Origin: Bacteroidota bacterium
Lineage (GTDB): Bacteria > Bacteroidota > Bacteroidia > Palsa-965
NCBI GenBank assembly: GCA_006218065.1
Contig: VBWE01000007.1
Span: 62,001 to 126,000 of the forward strand
Reading direction: 5' to 3'
DNA: 64,000 nucleotides
Shown: one piece after another, positions 25,896 through 32,619 of the stretch
Position numbering within the stretch: position 1 is the first letter of the stretch
Layout: every line of letters begins with the position of its first letter
Position numbers and translations under genes: made by a program
The notes under the pieces: generated by a model
What the model was told of the DNA's origin: nothing
Database searches by the model: none
What the model saw: the letters and a program-made list of their open reading frames with translations, nothing else

Positions 25896-26050
25896 TTGTA
25901 TTCAGATGTGAGATATGAGATATGAGACTGTTTCGCATGCTAGCCAGGTCTCGTCCCGATAGCTATCGGGAGCCTCCCGACCTGACAAGTAAATGGTAAA
26001 GTAGGTCGGCAGGTAAACGAGTAGGTCTAAAATCTCATATCTCAAATCTG
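25896..26050. repeat. Composite repeat region with 18-base palindrome
   Basis: The gap between deoC and the dehydrogenase contains a perfect 18-base palindrome at 25954-25971 (TCCCGATAGCTATCGGGA), inverted AGATATGAGA / TCTCATATCT blocks near 25907-25927 and 26034-26045, and repeated AGTAGGTC words between them. The palindrome is a familiar recurring word in Bacteroidota intergenic DNA. No ORF. Confidence 0.65.
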
Positions 26051-26056
26051 TTTAAA

Positions 26057-26968
26057 TCAATCTTTCGAAAAATAATCTCCGCCCTGGTACGCGCCGGTTG
26101 TTTCTTTGGCGAGCTGCATCAGGATATCGTTTGCGAGACTGCTCGCGCCGAAACGGAACCAGTGATTATTGAGCCAGGCATTGCCGAGCGTTTCTTTAAC
26201 CATGACTAAATTCTGCAAAGCGCCTTTGGCCGTCGAAATGCCGCCCGCCGGTTTCATACCGATCATGATTCCCGTTTCAAAATAATAGTCGCGGATCGCT
26301 TCGAGCATCACCAGCGTTACCTGCGGCGTGGCGGCGGGCTGTACTTTGCCGGTGGATGTTTTGATGAAATCCGCCCCGGCGCGCATGGCAATTTCACTTG
26401 CACGGCGCACATTGTCGAGCGTGGAAAGTTCGCCGGTTTCGAGAATCACTTTCAGGCGCGCATTTCCGCAGGCTTCTTTGATCGCTGCGATTTCATCAAA
26501 CACATAATTATAATTCCCGGTGAGGAATGCGCCGCGCGAAATAACCATATCCACTTCATCCGCGCCTTCGGAAACGGCGAATTTCGTATCGGCGATTTTA
26601 ATTTCCGCCGTGGATTGTCCCGAAGGGAAAGCCGTAGCCACCGAAGCCACTTTGATGGCGGAATCACCGAGCGCTTTTCTCGCCGTGCGCACCATCGTGG
26701 GATAAACGCATACTGCGGCAACACCGGGCAGCCCGGGCAGGTGATCGTGCAGGTGCATGGCTTTGTAGCACATCTGCTTCACCTTTCCCTCGGTATCTTT
26801 TCCTTCGAGCGTGGTGAGATCAATCATGTTCAGCGCCAGCTTCAGCCCGGCCACCTTGGATGATTTTTTGATGCTGCGCGAATTCAGGCGCGATACCCGT
26901 TCATCGATACCGACCTGGTCGACTACCGGTGAGTGACTAAAATCGTATGCAGGTGATTTTTGTTGCAT
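26057..26968 (-). CDS. deoC: Deoxyribose-phosphate aldolase
   Basis: Class I aldolase splitting 2-deoxyribose-5-phosphate into glyceraldehyde-3-phosphate and acetaldehyde, in nucleoside catabolism. The ATG at 26968 gives 303 residues (MQQKSPAYDFSH), the longer eukaryote-like DERA form. Active-site residues: Schiff-base Lys in FIKTSTGK, Lys in GMKPAGGIS, and the Asp-Lys relay region KVILETGEL. A TATCTTTA box in the end of the upstream gene (about 26996-27003) may drive it. Heads a unit with the two dehydrogenases and cysQ. Confidence 0.93.
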   Translation of the reverse strand: MQQKSPAYDFSHSPVVDQVGIDERVSRLNSRSIKKSSKVAGLKLALNMIDLTTLEGKDTEGKVKQMCYKAMHLHDHLPGLPGVAAVCVYPTMVRTARKALGDSAIKVASVATAFPSGQSTAEIKIADTKFAVSEGADEVDMVISRGAFLTGNYNYVFDEIAAIKEACGNARLKVILETGELSTLDNVRRASEIAMRAGADFIKTSTGKVQPAATPQVTLVMLEAIRDYYFETGIMIGMKPAGGISTAKGALQNLVMVKETLGNAWLNNHWFRFGASSLANDILMQLAKETTGAYQGGDYFSKD

Positions 26969-27011
26969 GTTCCGTAAAGGCAGAATATGCAGTAAAGATA
27001 GCCGATTCCGT

Positions 27012-27497
27012 TCAATCAAACCGGATGTTGATCTGGTTGCTTTGCAGCATATCCACCATCGCGATCCATCCGAGCACAAGCAAACCGGCTGCAACATACG
27101 TGATCAATCCGAAAACAAGGCTCGTCTTTATCTTTTGCCTGGACGGCATTTTTTCTTCCGGGAAAACGACCAGGAACCAGCTCAATCCGAAACCGAGCAG
27201 TACCGAACAAATCACCATGCCCGCACTGGTCAGTCGCCCCGGGAAAAAATCGACGAAATACAGGAAGGATTGAAAAAAAGTAAAAAGCAGGGCATAACTT
27301 CCTCCGCGCCGCAGTCCTTTCAGTATTTCCCGGTCGCCTTCACCGATGCGGATAGCGACAAAAACCAGCGTCTGCATAAAAAGTGCGCGCAGCACAAACA
27401 TCGGTTCGCTTGAAAAAACGCCCACACTCCAGGTTACCAGGAACGAAACCAGGCATCCTGCCAGCGGCCATTTCAGGAAGGAAAACAGTTCCCGCAC
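27012..27497 (-). CDS. Hypothetical four-helix membrane protein
   Basis: A 161-residue protein with four or five predicted membrane helices (about 8-27, 36-52, 68-86, 90-112, 129-151) and a basic loop SRQKIKTS. No family recognised. GTG start at 27497; a perfect TATCTTTG box ends 4 bases upstream, so the transcript would be nearly leaderless. It is separated from deoC by 43 bp on the same strand. Confidence 0.65.
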   Translation of the reverse strand: MRELFSFLKWPLAGCLVSFLVTWSVGVFSSEPMFVLRALFMQTLVFVAIRIGEGDREILKGLRRGGSYALLFTFFQSFLYFVDFFPGRLTSAGMVICSVLLGFGLSWFLVVFPEEKMPSRQKIKTSLVFGLITYVAAGLLVLGWIAMVDMLQSNQINIRFD

Positions 27498-27501
27498 GGG
27501 G

Positions 27502-27509
27502 CAAAGATA
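27502..27509 (-). promoter_or_regulatory. Minus-7 promoter element TATCTTTG
   Basis: Perfect TAnnTTTG on the minus strand, 4 bases from the GTG start at 27497. Suggests leaderless transcription. Confidence 0.5.
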
Positions 27510-27534
27510 AGTTTATGTAAGCATTCCTTCTGAG

Positions 27535-27652
27535 CAAGGAACGCACAATGCCAAACGTTCAATTATCAATGAACATTGAACAAATTCATTGGTAATTGAG
27601 CGTTGTGCGTTTGGCGTTGTGCGTTTTTATTTCACTGCTCTGATGGTATAAA
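27535..27652. repeat. Dispersed inverted repeat, copy A
   Basis: Begins CAAGGAACGCACAATG, has an 18-bp arm (27540-27557 region) matched with one mismatch by its reverse complement near 27600-27625, and ends with a conserved tail around TATTTCACTG. Copy B with the same start, arms and tail is at 43659-43776. The copies differ in the middle. No ORF. Confidence 0.75.
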
Positions 27653-27674
27653 TACCTAAGTTTATGCTGTCCGA

Positions 27675-27707
27675 TTTGTTTCTTCCCCGGGAATTGCTTT
27701 ACCTTTG
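27675..27707 (+). promoter_or_regulatory. Promoter of the cys leader-cysCDN transcript
   Basis: TTTG at 27675-27678, 21-bp spacer, TACCTTTG at 27700-27707, a full TAnnTTTG match. Predicted start near 27711, a few bases before the leader ORF. Confidence 0.65.
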
Positions 27708-27714
27708 CCCCGCA

Positions 27715-27792
27715 ATGATCATCCATCGTTTCCGTCAAGTAATGAAAGCCTGCTGCTGCATGATGTGCTGCTGCATGAAGCCTTTCGCCTGA
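27715..27792 (+). CDS. Cysteine-rich leader peptide upstream of cysC
   Basis: A 25-codon ORF with six TGC codons in two triplets separated by two ATG codons; from the internal ATG at 27742 it reads MKACCCMMCCCMKPFA. Cys codons are at 27751-27759 and 27766-27774, Met codons at 27742, 27760, 27763 and 27775. The stop codon TGA (27790-27792) directly precedes the first strand of an antiterminator. This is the classic form of an amino-acid attenuator leader: ribosomes stall on Cys codons when charged tRNA-Cys is scarce. Whether translation begins at 27715 (nearly leaderless) or 27742 is open. No function is expected for the peptide beyond its translation. Confidence 0.75.
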   Translation: MIIHRFRQVMKACCCMMCCCMKPFA

Positions 27793-27834
27793 ACGGAGAG
27801 ACGAAATCCTATATTTCAAAAAGGGTCTTTCCGT
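27793..27834 (+). promoter_or_regulatory. Antiterminator helix of the cysteine attenuator
   Basis: 27793-27802 (ACGGAGAGAC) pairs with 27825-27834 (GTCTTTCCGT) over 10 bp with one G-U pair. The second strand includes the left arm of the terminator, so the two folds exclude each other. A ribosome paused on any leader Cys codon leaves the first strand free; one at the leader stop codon covers it. Confidence 0.65.
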
Positions 27835-27859
27835 AACCGGTAAGACCCTTTTTTGTTTT
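27818..27859 (+). terminator. Intrinsic terminator (attenuator) before cysC
   Basis: Stem 27818-27829 with 27842-27853 (12 bp), extended past one mismatch by a 3-bp CCG/CGG top with a TAAC loop, followed by a T-rich tract to 27859. It ends 13 bases before the cysC ATG, and after the leader ORF, so it would block cysCDN transcription unless antiterminated. Confidence 0.85.
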
Positions 27860-27872
27860 GTAAACGATACGT

Positions 27873-28475
27873 ATGAGCGACGATAAAAACATTCACCCGG
27901 TATTCAACCGGCTCCTGCAGCGCAGCGACAAGGAAAAGCTGCTGAAGCAGCGCGCGCGCGTGATCTGGCTCACCGGGCTTTCCGGTTCGGGCAAAACCAC
28001 GCTGGCCATCGCGCTCGAGCGGGAACTGCACAACCGGGGTTTTCTCACGCAGGTGCTCGATGGGGATAATATCCGCGCGGGAATCAACAACAATCTCGGT
28101 TTCAGCGAAGAAGACCGTACCGAAAACATCCGCCGGATTGCCGAAGTATCCAAACTTTTCCTGGATGCGGGCATCATTACCATCAATTGTTTTGTAAGCC
28201 CGGCGCGTGCGATGCGCGAGTTAGCGCGTAACATCATCGGCGCCGGCGATTTCATCGAAATTTACATCAACGCTTCGCTCGAAACCTGCGAACAGCGCGA
28301 TGTGAAAGGCCTTTATGCCAAAGCGCGAAAAGGAGAAATTAAAGATTTTACTGGGATCCACACACCTTTCGAAGCGCCGGAAAATCCTGCCGCAGAAATT
28401 CTGACCGACCGGCAAAGCATTGAAGAAAGCGCACAAATCCTGATTCAAACCATCGAACCGCTGATCCGACCATGA
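27873..28475 (+). CDS. cysC: Adenylylsulfate (APS) kinase
   Basis: A 200-residue kinase that phosphorylates APS to PAPS in sulfate activation. P-loop GLSGSGKTTLA near residues 35-45, substrate region LDGDNIRAGINNNLGFSEEDRTEN (DGDN quoted as key), and the lid segment FVSPARAMRELARNIIG. Normal length. First structural gene after the attenuator; its stop overlaps the cysD start (ATGA at 28472), so translation is coupled. PAPS can feed sulfate reduction or sulfation of surface glycans. Confidence 0.95.
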   Translation: MSDDKNIHPVFNRLLQRSDKEKLLKQRARVIWLTGLSGSGKTTLAIALERELHNRGFLTQVLDGDNIRAGINNNLGFSEEDRTENIRRIAEVSKLFLDAGIITINCFVSPARAMRELARNIIGAGDFIEIYINASLETCEQRDVKGLYAKARKGEIKDFTGIHTPFEAPENPAAEILTDRQSIEESAQILIQTIEPLIRP

Positions 28476-29380
28476 ATACACACAGCCTGAAACACCTGCA
28501 GGAACTTGAAGCCGAATCCATTTTCGTTTTGCGCGAGCTGGCCGCACAATTTGAACGCCCGGCTTTGCTTTTTTCCGGCGGAAAGGATTCGATCGTGGTG
28601 AGTCACCTCGCCCGCAAAGCTTTCCATCCCGCGAAAATTCCGTTCCCGCTGCTGCATATCGATACCGGGCATAATTTCCCGGAAACACTCGGGTACCGCG
28701 ACTGGTGGGTGAACGAAGTGCTCGGCGCAAAACTGCTGGTCCGTTCGGTGCAGGATACCATCGACCAGGGCCGCGTTACGGAAGAAAAAGGGATCAACTC
28801 GAGCCGTAACGTTTTACAAACCACCACGCTGCTCGATGCGATCGAAGAACTGAAACTCGACTGCGCAATAGGCGGTGCGCGGCGCGACGAAGAAAAAGCA
28901 AGAGCGAAAGAACGGTTCTTCTCGCACCGCGACGATTTCGGCCAGTGGGATCCGAAAAACCAGCGCCCGGAACTGTGGAATATTTTCAACGGCCGGAAAA
29001 ATATGGGAGAACATTTCCGCGTATTCCCGATCAGCAACTGGACCGAGATGGATGTATGGCAATACATCCTGCATGAAAATATACCGCTTCCGAAAATTTA
29101 TTTCTCACATAAACGCCTGGTGATCGAGCGCGACGGCGTACTCCTGTACAAGTCGGAATTCCTGGTCACCAAACCGAATGAAATCGCGGAAGAACGCATC
29201 ATCCGTTTCCGCACCATCGGCGACATGACCTGTACCGGTGCGGTGGAATCCACGGCATCCACGCTGGAAGAAATCATCCGCGAAGTAGCCGCCTCCCGCA
29301 CCACCGAACGCGGCACCCGCGCCGACGACAAACGCTCGGACGCAGCCATGGAAGACCGGAAAAAAGCGGGGTATTTTTAG
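28472..29380 (+). CDS. cysD: Sulfate adenylyltransferase subunit 2 (ATP sulfurylase small subunit)
   Basis: A 302-residue PP-loop ATP pyrophosphatase-fold enzyme that adenylates sulfate to APS. PP-loop LLFSGGKDSIVV near residues 30-41, then HIDTGHNFPETL, GGARRDEEKARAKER and the C-terminal ERGTRADDKRSDAAMEDRKK tail, all typical of CysD. It works as a heterodimer with the GTPase CysN encoded next. A 77-bp gap with a palindromic repeat separates it from cysN. Confidence 0.96.
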   Translation: MNTHSLKHLQELEAESIFVLRELAAQFERPALLFSGGKDSIVVSHLARKAFHPAKIPFPLLHIDTGHNFPETLGYRDWWVNEVLGAKLLVRSVQDTIDQGRVTEEKGINSSRNVLQTTTLLDAIEELKLDCAIGGARRDEEKARAKERFFSHRDDFGQWDPKNQRPELWNIFNGRKNMGEHFRVFPISNWTEMDVWQYILHENIPLPKIYFSHKRLVIERDGVLLYKSEFLVTKPNEIAEERIIRFRTIGDMTCTGAVESTASTLEEIIREVAASRTTERGTRADDKRSDAAMEDRKKAGYF

Positions 29381-29420
29381 CATATACGTAAGGGCGATGC
29401 TCCTATAAAATCAACTGTAC

Positions 29421-29441
29421 GGGCGATGCAATGCATCGCCC
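29421..29441. repeat. Short perfect palindrome GGGCGATGCA-A-TGCATCGCCC
   Basis: Ten-bp arms around a single A, in the cysD-cysN gap. A second partial word GGGCGATGC lies at about 29393. The sequence resembles a GGGCGATGCA repeat scattered in many genomes. It could fold in the mRNA between the two subunit genes. Confidence 0.6.
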
Positions 29442-29457
29442 CAGTGAACCTGATACT

Positions 29458-30723
29458 ATGGAAAACGCAACCTACCTGGACATGGAACTGCTCCGCTTCA
29501 CCACAGCCGGAAGCGTGGACGACGGGAAAAGCACGCTGATCGGGCGGCTGCTGTACGATACGAAATCCATTTTCGAGGACCAGTACGAAGCCATCAAAGC
29601 AACCAGCGACAAACGCGGCGAGGAATACGTAAATCTCGCACTGCTTACCGACGGATTGCGCGCAGAACGCGAGCAGGGCATCACGATCGACGTGGCTTAC
29701 CGGTATTTCGCTACGCCGAAACGGAAATTCATCATCGCCGATACGCCGGGACATATCCAGTACACGCGCAACATGGTCACCGGGGCGTCAACAGCCAATC
29801 TCGCCATTATCCTGATCGACGCGCGCAAAGGCGTGATCGAACAAACCATGCGACACGCATACATCGCTTCGCTGCTGCGTATTCCGCACCTCGCGGTCTG
29901 CATCAACAAAATGGACCTGGTGGATTATAACCGGGAAACCTTCGAATCGATCCGCAAAACGTTCAGCGATTTCGCCACCAAACTCGATATCGTGGACGTG
30001 CATTTCATCCCAATCAGCGCGCTCAAAGGCGACAACGTGGTTGACCGCAGCGCAAATACATCCTGGTACGACGGGCCTACCCTGCTCCACCTGCTCGAAA
30101 ATATCCACATCGCCAGCGACAACAATATGGTGGACGCGCGGTTCCCGGTACAATACGTCATCCGCCCGATGAGCACGGAACACCATGACTATCGCGGCTT
30201 TGCCGGGCGTATGGCCGGAGGCATTTTCAAAAAAGGAGATCAAGTGACCGTACTGCCTTCCGGATTTTCTTCTTCCATTAAATCCATCGACGTGTATGAA
30301 GGTGAACTGGAAGAAACATTCACGCCGCAATCCGTTACGATCACGCTGAACGACGAGATCGACATCAGCCGCGGCGATATGATCGTGAAAGAAGATAACC
30401 AGCCGCAGGTTTCACAGGATATCGACGTGATGCTCTGCTGGATGAACGAAAAAAAATTAATCCCCGGCGGAAAATATGCGCTCAAACATACCAGCAAAGA
30501 TGTCCGCTGCATCGTGAAAGACGTGCTGCATAAAGTGAACATCAATACGCTGGAAGATATTACGGACGATAAAACCATCGGGCTGAACGATATTTTCAGG
30601 GCGCGCCTGCGGACTACGGCTCCCCTGTTTTTCGATTCATATAAAAGCAACCGCGTAACCGGCTCGCTCATCCTGGTTGATGAAGGAACGAATGAAACCG
30701 TAGCCGCCGGCATGATCGTATGA
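29458..30723 (+). CDS. cysN: Sulfate adenylyltransferase subunit 1 (GTPase)
   Basis: A 421-residue EF-Tu-like GTPase that drives CysD-catalysed APS formation. ATG at 29458 (MENATYLDMELLRFTTAGSV) preferred to an in-frame codon at 29431 inside the palindrome. G1 GSVDDGKSTLIGRL, G2/G3 GITIDVAYRYF and IADTPGHIQYTRNM, G4 INKMDLVDYN, then beta-barrel domains from about 230. It has no C-terminal APS kinase fusion, consistent with a separate cysC. Its stop overlaps the acetyltransferase start (ATGA). Confidence 0.96.
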   Translation: MENATYLDMELLRFTTAGSVDDGKSTLIGRLLYDTKSIFEDQYEAIKATSDKRGEEYVNLALLTDGLRAEREQGITIDVAYRYFATPKRKFIIADTPGHIQYTRNMVTGASTANLAIILIDARKGVIEQTMRHAYIASLLRIPHLAVCINKMDLVDYNRETFESIRKTFSDFATKLDIVDVHFIPISALKGDNVVDRSANTSWYDGPTLLHLLENIHIASDNNMVDARFPVQYVIRPMSTEHHDYRGFAGRMAGGIFKKGDQVTVLPSGFSSSIKSIDVYEGELEETFTPQSVTITLNDEIDISRGDMIVKEDNQPQVSQDIDVMLCWMNEKKLIPGGKYALKHTSKDVRCIVKDVLHKVNINTLEDITDDKTIGLNDIFRARLRTTAPLFFDSYKSNRVTGSLILVDEGTNETVAAGMIV

Positions 30724-31229
30724 CGGTAATCGTAGAAACCGAACGATTGCTGCTCCGCGAGATCGTCGCGGAAGATGCGCCGCTGTTATACGAACTGAAC
30801 AGCGACCCGGAAGTGGTCCGCTACACGGGCGATCCGCCTTTCGAATCGCCGGAAGCCGCCGCTGAATTCACACGGAACTACATCGCGAAAAACAGCGGGA
30901 CCGGTTACGGGCGCTGGGCCGTTATCCAAAAAGAAAGCGGCGAATTCCTCGGCTGGTGCGGCTTGAAAATCCTCGAAGAAACGGGCGAGGTCGACCTGGG
31001 CTATCGTTTTTACCGGAAGCACTGGGGAAAAGGCTATGCAACGGAATCGGCGCTGGCCGTGCTGAAATACGGTTTCGGAAAATTAAAACTGGAAAAGATC
31101 ATCGGGCGTTCGCGCGTGGAAAATCTTCCGTCCATTCACGTGCTGGAAAAATGCGGGATGACATTCGAAAAATATTTCACCGACCACGACGGGGAATGCT
31201 TGACGATGGCCATTTATGCCGGGCGGTAA
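30720..31229 (+). CDS. GNAT acetyltransferase, RimJ/RimL type
   Basis: A 169-residue acetyl-CoA transferase. N-terminal TERLLLREIVAEDAPLLYEL is the RimJ/RimL/YdaF style start. The acetyl-CoA motif region is YRFYRKHWGKGYATESALAV (Gln/Arg-x-x-Gly-x-Gly/Ala-like, here WGKGYA), then LPSIHVLEKCGM. Overlaps cysN by 4 bp and so belongs to the cys transcript, though a sulfur role is not indicated. Converges with and overlaps the ElaA-like gene by 16 bp. Substrate unknown. Confidence 0.88.
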   Translation: MTVIVETERLLLREIVAEDAPLLYELNSDPEVVRYTGDPPFESPEAAAEFTRNYIAKNSGTGYGRWAVIQKESGEFLGWCGLKILEETGEVDLGYRFYRKHWGKGYATESALAVLKYGFGKLKLEKIIGRSRVENLPSIHVLEKCGMTFEKYFTDHDGECLTMAIYAGR

Positions 31230-31681
31230 ATCATCTCCACGTGCGGAATATCGTCTTCTAAGTACTCTTCTTTTTCCGTTCTCGTGAAACCGAATTTCTC
31301 ATAGTATTTCTGCAGGTAACTCTGCGCCGAAACTCGCACAGGGACATCACCGAAAAAATCAATGATGTACTGCATCGTTTTTCCCATCAGCGCCAGCCCC
31401 GCGCCTGTTCCGCGGGCTTCGGATGAAGTGGCGACACGGCCTACCGAAACTTCATCGTAAGAAACGCCCGCGGGCAGGATGCGTGCGCAGGCCACGAGCA
31501 CATCGCCTCTCCAGCCCATCACGTGCAGGCCGTATTCGTCTTTACTGTCCGTATCGAGATAAACGCAGTGCTGTTCCACTACGAAAACCGCCGAACGCAA
31601 CTGGAGCAGGCGGTAAAGCTCCGCAGCGCGAAGTTCATGAAACGGTTTGCATTGCCAGGTAATCCGCGACAGTTCAGCCAT
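31214..31681 (-). CDS. ElaA-family GNAT acetyltransferase
   Basis: A 155-residue GNAT enzyme of the ElaA type: LSRITWQCKPFHELRAAELY at the start, FVVEQHCVYLDTDSKDEYGLHV, acetyl-CoA site VGRVATSSEARGTGAGLALMGK, and AQSYLQKYYEKFGF. The start overlaps the 3-prime end of the VanZ gene by 8 bp, forming a gcvH-vanZ-elaA unit. Converges with the RimJ-like gene. Substrate not known. Confidence 0.88.
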   Translation of the reverse strand: MAELSRITWQCKPFHELRAAELYRLLQLRSAVFVVEQHCVYLDTDSKDEYGLHVMGWRGDVLVACARILPAGVSYDEVSVGRVATSSEARGTGAGLALMGKTMQYIIDFFGDVPVRVSAQSYLQKYYEKFGFTRTEKEEYLEDDIPHVEMIYRPA

Positions 31682-32081
31682 GGTTCGAATTTAAGTGAAG
31701 AAATCTGATTTTTGCCACCAGGAAATTGAACAGCAGGAATGCCGACACCGCACCGAAACTATTCGCGATAAAGTCGTAAATATCGGCGCTGCGTTCCACG
31801 AATATCGCTCCCTGCAGCAGTTCCAGGATTCCGCCGTAAACAACACAACAGGAAAGCGCAATTAGTTTTCCATGCTTCCGGGCAAAAGCGAATTTGTTTT
31901 GAATTATCAATCCGCGCGCCAGTAAAATCACCAGGACAAAAAAAACGCCGGCATGCACCCACTTATCGAAAGCCAGCATTTCCAAAAAAGAAATATGCGG
32001 AATATCCCTTCCGGGAATTCCGCATAGTATGGCGATTAACAGGGCCCAGAAGAATGCCCAGCGGGTATGCTTCCAGAACAT
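31674..32081 (-). CDS. VanZ-family membrane protein
   Basis: A 135-residue protein with four membrane helices and VanZ-like features: FDKWVHAGVFFVLVILLARG (Lys-x-x-His), and ILELLQGAIFVERSADIYDFIANSFGAVSA (only its ERSADIYDFIAN core is the key, with the Glu-Leu-Gln and Asp conserved). VanZ proteins are linked to glycopeptide resistance in enterococci, but most family members, including Bacteroidota ones next to gcvH, have no proven role. Eight bp separate it from gcvH. Confidence 0.85.
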   Translation of the reverse strand: MFWKHTRWAFFWALLIAILCGIPGRDIPHISFLEMLAFDKWVHAGVFFVLVILLARGLIIQNKFAFARKHGKLIALSCCVVYGGILELLQGAIFVERSADIYDFIANSFGAVSAFLLFNFLVAKIRFLHLNSNHG

Positions 32082-32089
32082 GTTTGTTT

Positions 32090-32470
32090 TTATTGACCGA
32101 TCATGGCTTTGTAATCCGCTGCACTCATCAGCCCTGCCAGCTCGGAAGGATTGGCAATGGCAACCTTGATCATCCAGCCTTCGCCGTAAGGATCTTTGTT
32201 CACCGATTCGGGATTGGCATCGATGGCCGGATTTTTCTCAAGCACCACGCCGGTAACCGGCATGAAGAGATCCGACACTGTTTTTACTGCTTCCACCGTT
32301 CCGAAAACATCGTGCTGCCCGAGTTCTTCACCCACCGTTTCGATTTCCACGTAAACGATATCGCCCAATTCGCCCTGGGCAAATTCAGTGATGCCGATTG
32401 TGGCGGTTTCTCCATTTACCAATACCCATTCGTGGTCCTTGGTGTACTTCAGGTTGTCAGGGAAATTCAT
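32090..32470 (-). CDS. gcvH: Glycine cleavage system H protein
   Basis: A 126-residue lipoyl carrier that shuttles the aminomethyl intermediate between the P, T and L proteins. Typical start MNFPDNLKYTKDHEWVLVNG; lipoylated Lys within GTVEAVKTVSDLFMPV; tail LMSAADYKAMIGQ. It stands without other gcv genes, in the usual Bacteroidota order sprA, gcvH, vanZ. A promoter at 32497-32526 starts it independently of sprA. Confidence 0.95.
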   Translation of the reverse strand: MNFPDNLKYTKDHEWVLVNGETATIGITEFAQGELGDIVYVEIETVGEELGQHDVFGTVEAVKTVSDLFMPVTGVVLEKNPAIDANPESVNKDPYGEGWMIKVAIANPSELAGLMSAADYKAMIGQ

Positions 32471-32496
32471 ACGCTTTGCTTTGTTGAATTGAAGCG

Positions 32497-32526
32497 CAAA
32501 GTTAGTCTTTTACGAATAAGTTCAAA
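32497..32526 (-). promoter_or_regulatory. Promoter of gcvH
   Basis: Minus-strand TTTG at 32526-32523, 18-bp spacer, TAACTTTG at 32504-32497. The minus-33 element falls in the edge of an intergenic repeat. Confidence 0.65.
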
Positions 32527-32616
32527 GTTTCACGTCTCCTGTTTCATGTTCAAAGTTTTCACTCAGAAAACTTCAAACATGAAACTTTAAACTTGAGACG
32601 TTAAACATGAAACGTT
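32523..32616. repeat. Imperfect inverted repeat, TTTCATGTTCAAA type
   Basis: Arms about 32523-32561 and 32572-32616 are imperfect reverse complements made of TTTCATGTT and CAAAGTTT words, like the element at 24-123. It occupies the sprA-gcvH gap and donates part of the gcvH promoter. Confidence 0.6.
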
Positions 32617-32619
32617 GCA

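Noticed and set aside
27793-27859. A SAM or other metabolite riboswitch before cysC
   Set aside because: The leader is short, is mostly coding, and shows no multi-helix junction or SAM-box-like conserved core; the Cys-codon ORF with antiterminator explains it better.
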